Source: an uncultured bacterium
GTDB taxonomy: Bacteria; Bacteroidota; Bacteroidia; Bacteroidales; JACABE01
Direction: 5' to 3'
NCBI GenBank assembly: GCA_903911455.1
Contig: CAIWDQ010000108.1
Location: 1 to 5,707 of the forward strand
Length of the DNA: 5,707 bases
Positions 5,552 to 5,707 of the stretch are shown piece by piece. The number at the start of each line of letters is the position of its first letter. Position 1 is the stretch's first letter. The notes beneath the pieces are model-generated. The model was not told the DNA's origin. It saw only the letters and a list, made by a program, of their open reading frames with translations, and searched no databases. Position numbers and translations under genes: made by a program.

Positions 5552-5707
5552 TAAATTATGATTTATGAATGGGGCGTTTTTCCATTATAAATAATAGAAT
5601 CATAATACAATAAATTTAAAGACGTATAATTATTGTTCAAATAATAAGATAGCATGACCCATAATTATCATTAAATTTTCCATTCATAATTCATAATTCA
5701 TAATTTA
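5552..5707. repeat. A/T-rich segment bounded by inverted repeats
   Basis: The left arm (5552-5572, starting TAAATTATGA and ending TATGAATGG) matches the reverse complement of the right arm (5680-5707) at 20 of 21 bases, once one extra 7-base unit in the right arm is removed. Between the arms are about 107 bases of A/T-rich DNA with no open frame. A smaller inverted pair, ATTATGATT (5555-5563) and AATCATAAT (5598-5606), with AATGG/CCATT inside, could fold locally. The layout recalls a small non-autonomous repeat element, but no target-site duplication can be checked because the window ends at the right arm. Confidence 0.4.
5682..5702. repeat. 7-bp tandem repeat, three perfect copies
   Basis: ATTCATA is repeated three times exactly, followed by a partial copy (ATTTA) at the window edge, so the array may continue. 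On the minus strand it reads TATGAAT. It forms most of the right inverted arm described for 5552-5707. No protein or RNA function is evident. Confidence 0.7.

Overview
The window looks like a stretch of a low-GC Bacteroidota chromosome. Three independent signs support this. The left edge carries the end of a type IX secretion (gliding-motility type) C-terminal sorting domain. The promoters fit the Bacteroidota -7 consensus TAnnTTTG (TAATTTTG before pheT, TACTTTTG before the sulfide-oxidoreductase gene). The start codons are preceded by A/T-rich leaders without Shine-Dalgarno sequences. The genus cannot be fixed from the sequence alone.

Layout, left to right. Positions 1-154 hold the 3' end of a plus-strand gene for a secreted protein. 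It converges on pheT (239-2707, minus strand), a complete 822-residue phenylalanyl-tRNA synthetase beta subunit; the 84 bases between them may hold a shared terminator hairpin. Positions 2708-3302 form a 595-base, very A/T-rich gap. It contains the pheT promoter, a perfect 21-bp-period tandem repeat, a second diverged 21-bp-period array that encodes an unrecognised 56-residue peptide made of exactly eight heptads, a strong intrinsic terminator, and an 8-bp-period repeat.

Positions 3303-5432 are a three-gene minus-strand operon: a sulfide:quinone oxidoreductase-like flavoprotein (first transcribed), a TusE/DsrC-family sulfur carrier, and a DsrE2-family protein. Gaps are 51 and 36 bases. The terminator at 3212-3251 closes the unit. 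Upstream of the first gene are a Bacteroidota promoter and a 14-bp perfect palindrome of the Crp/Fnr type (TGAT-N4-ATCA). The right end (5552-5707) is an A/T-rich segment bounded by near-perfect inverted repeats, the right one containing a 7-bp tandem repeat.

How the genes may work together: the flavoprotein would oxidise sulfide, or a related sulfur species, and pass electrons to quinone. The resulting sulfane sulfur could be carried by the DsrE2 and TusE/DsrC-like proteins. No dsrAB, hdr or tusBCD gene lies in the window, so the final acceptor is unknown. This three-protein module, with a carrier that has only the penultimate cysteine, is the most interesting biology here. The heptad-repeat peptide is the most unusual sequence structure.
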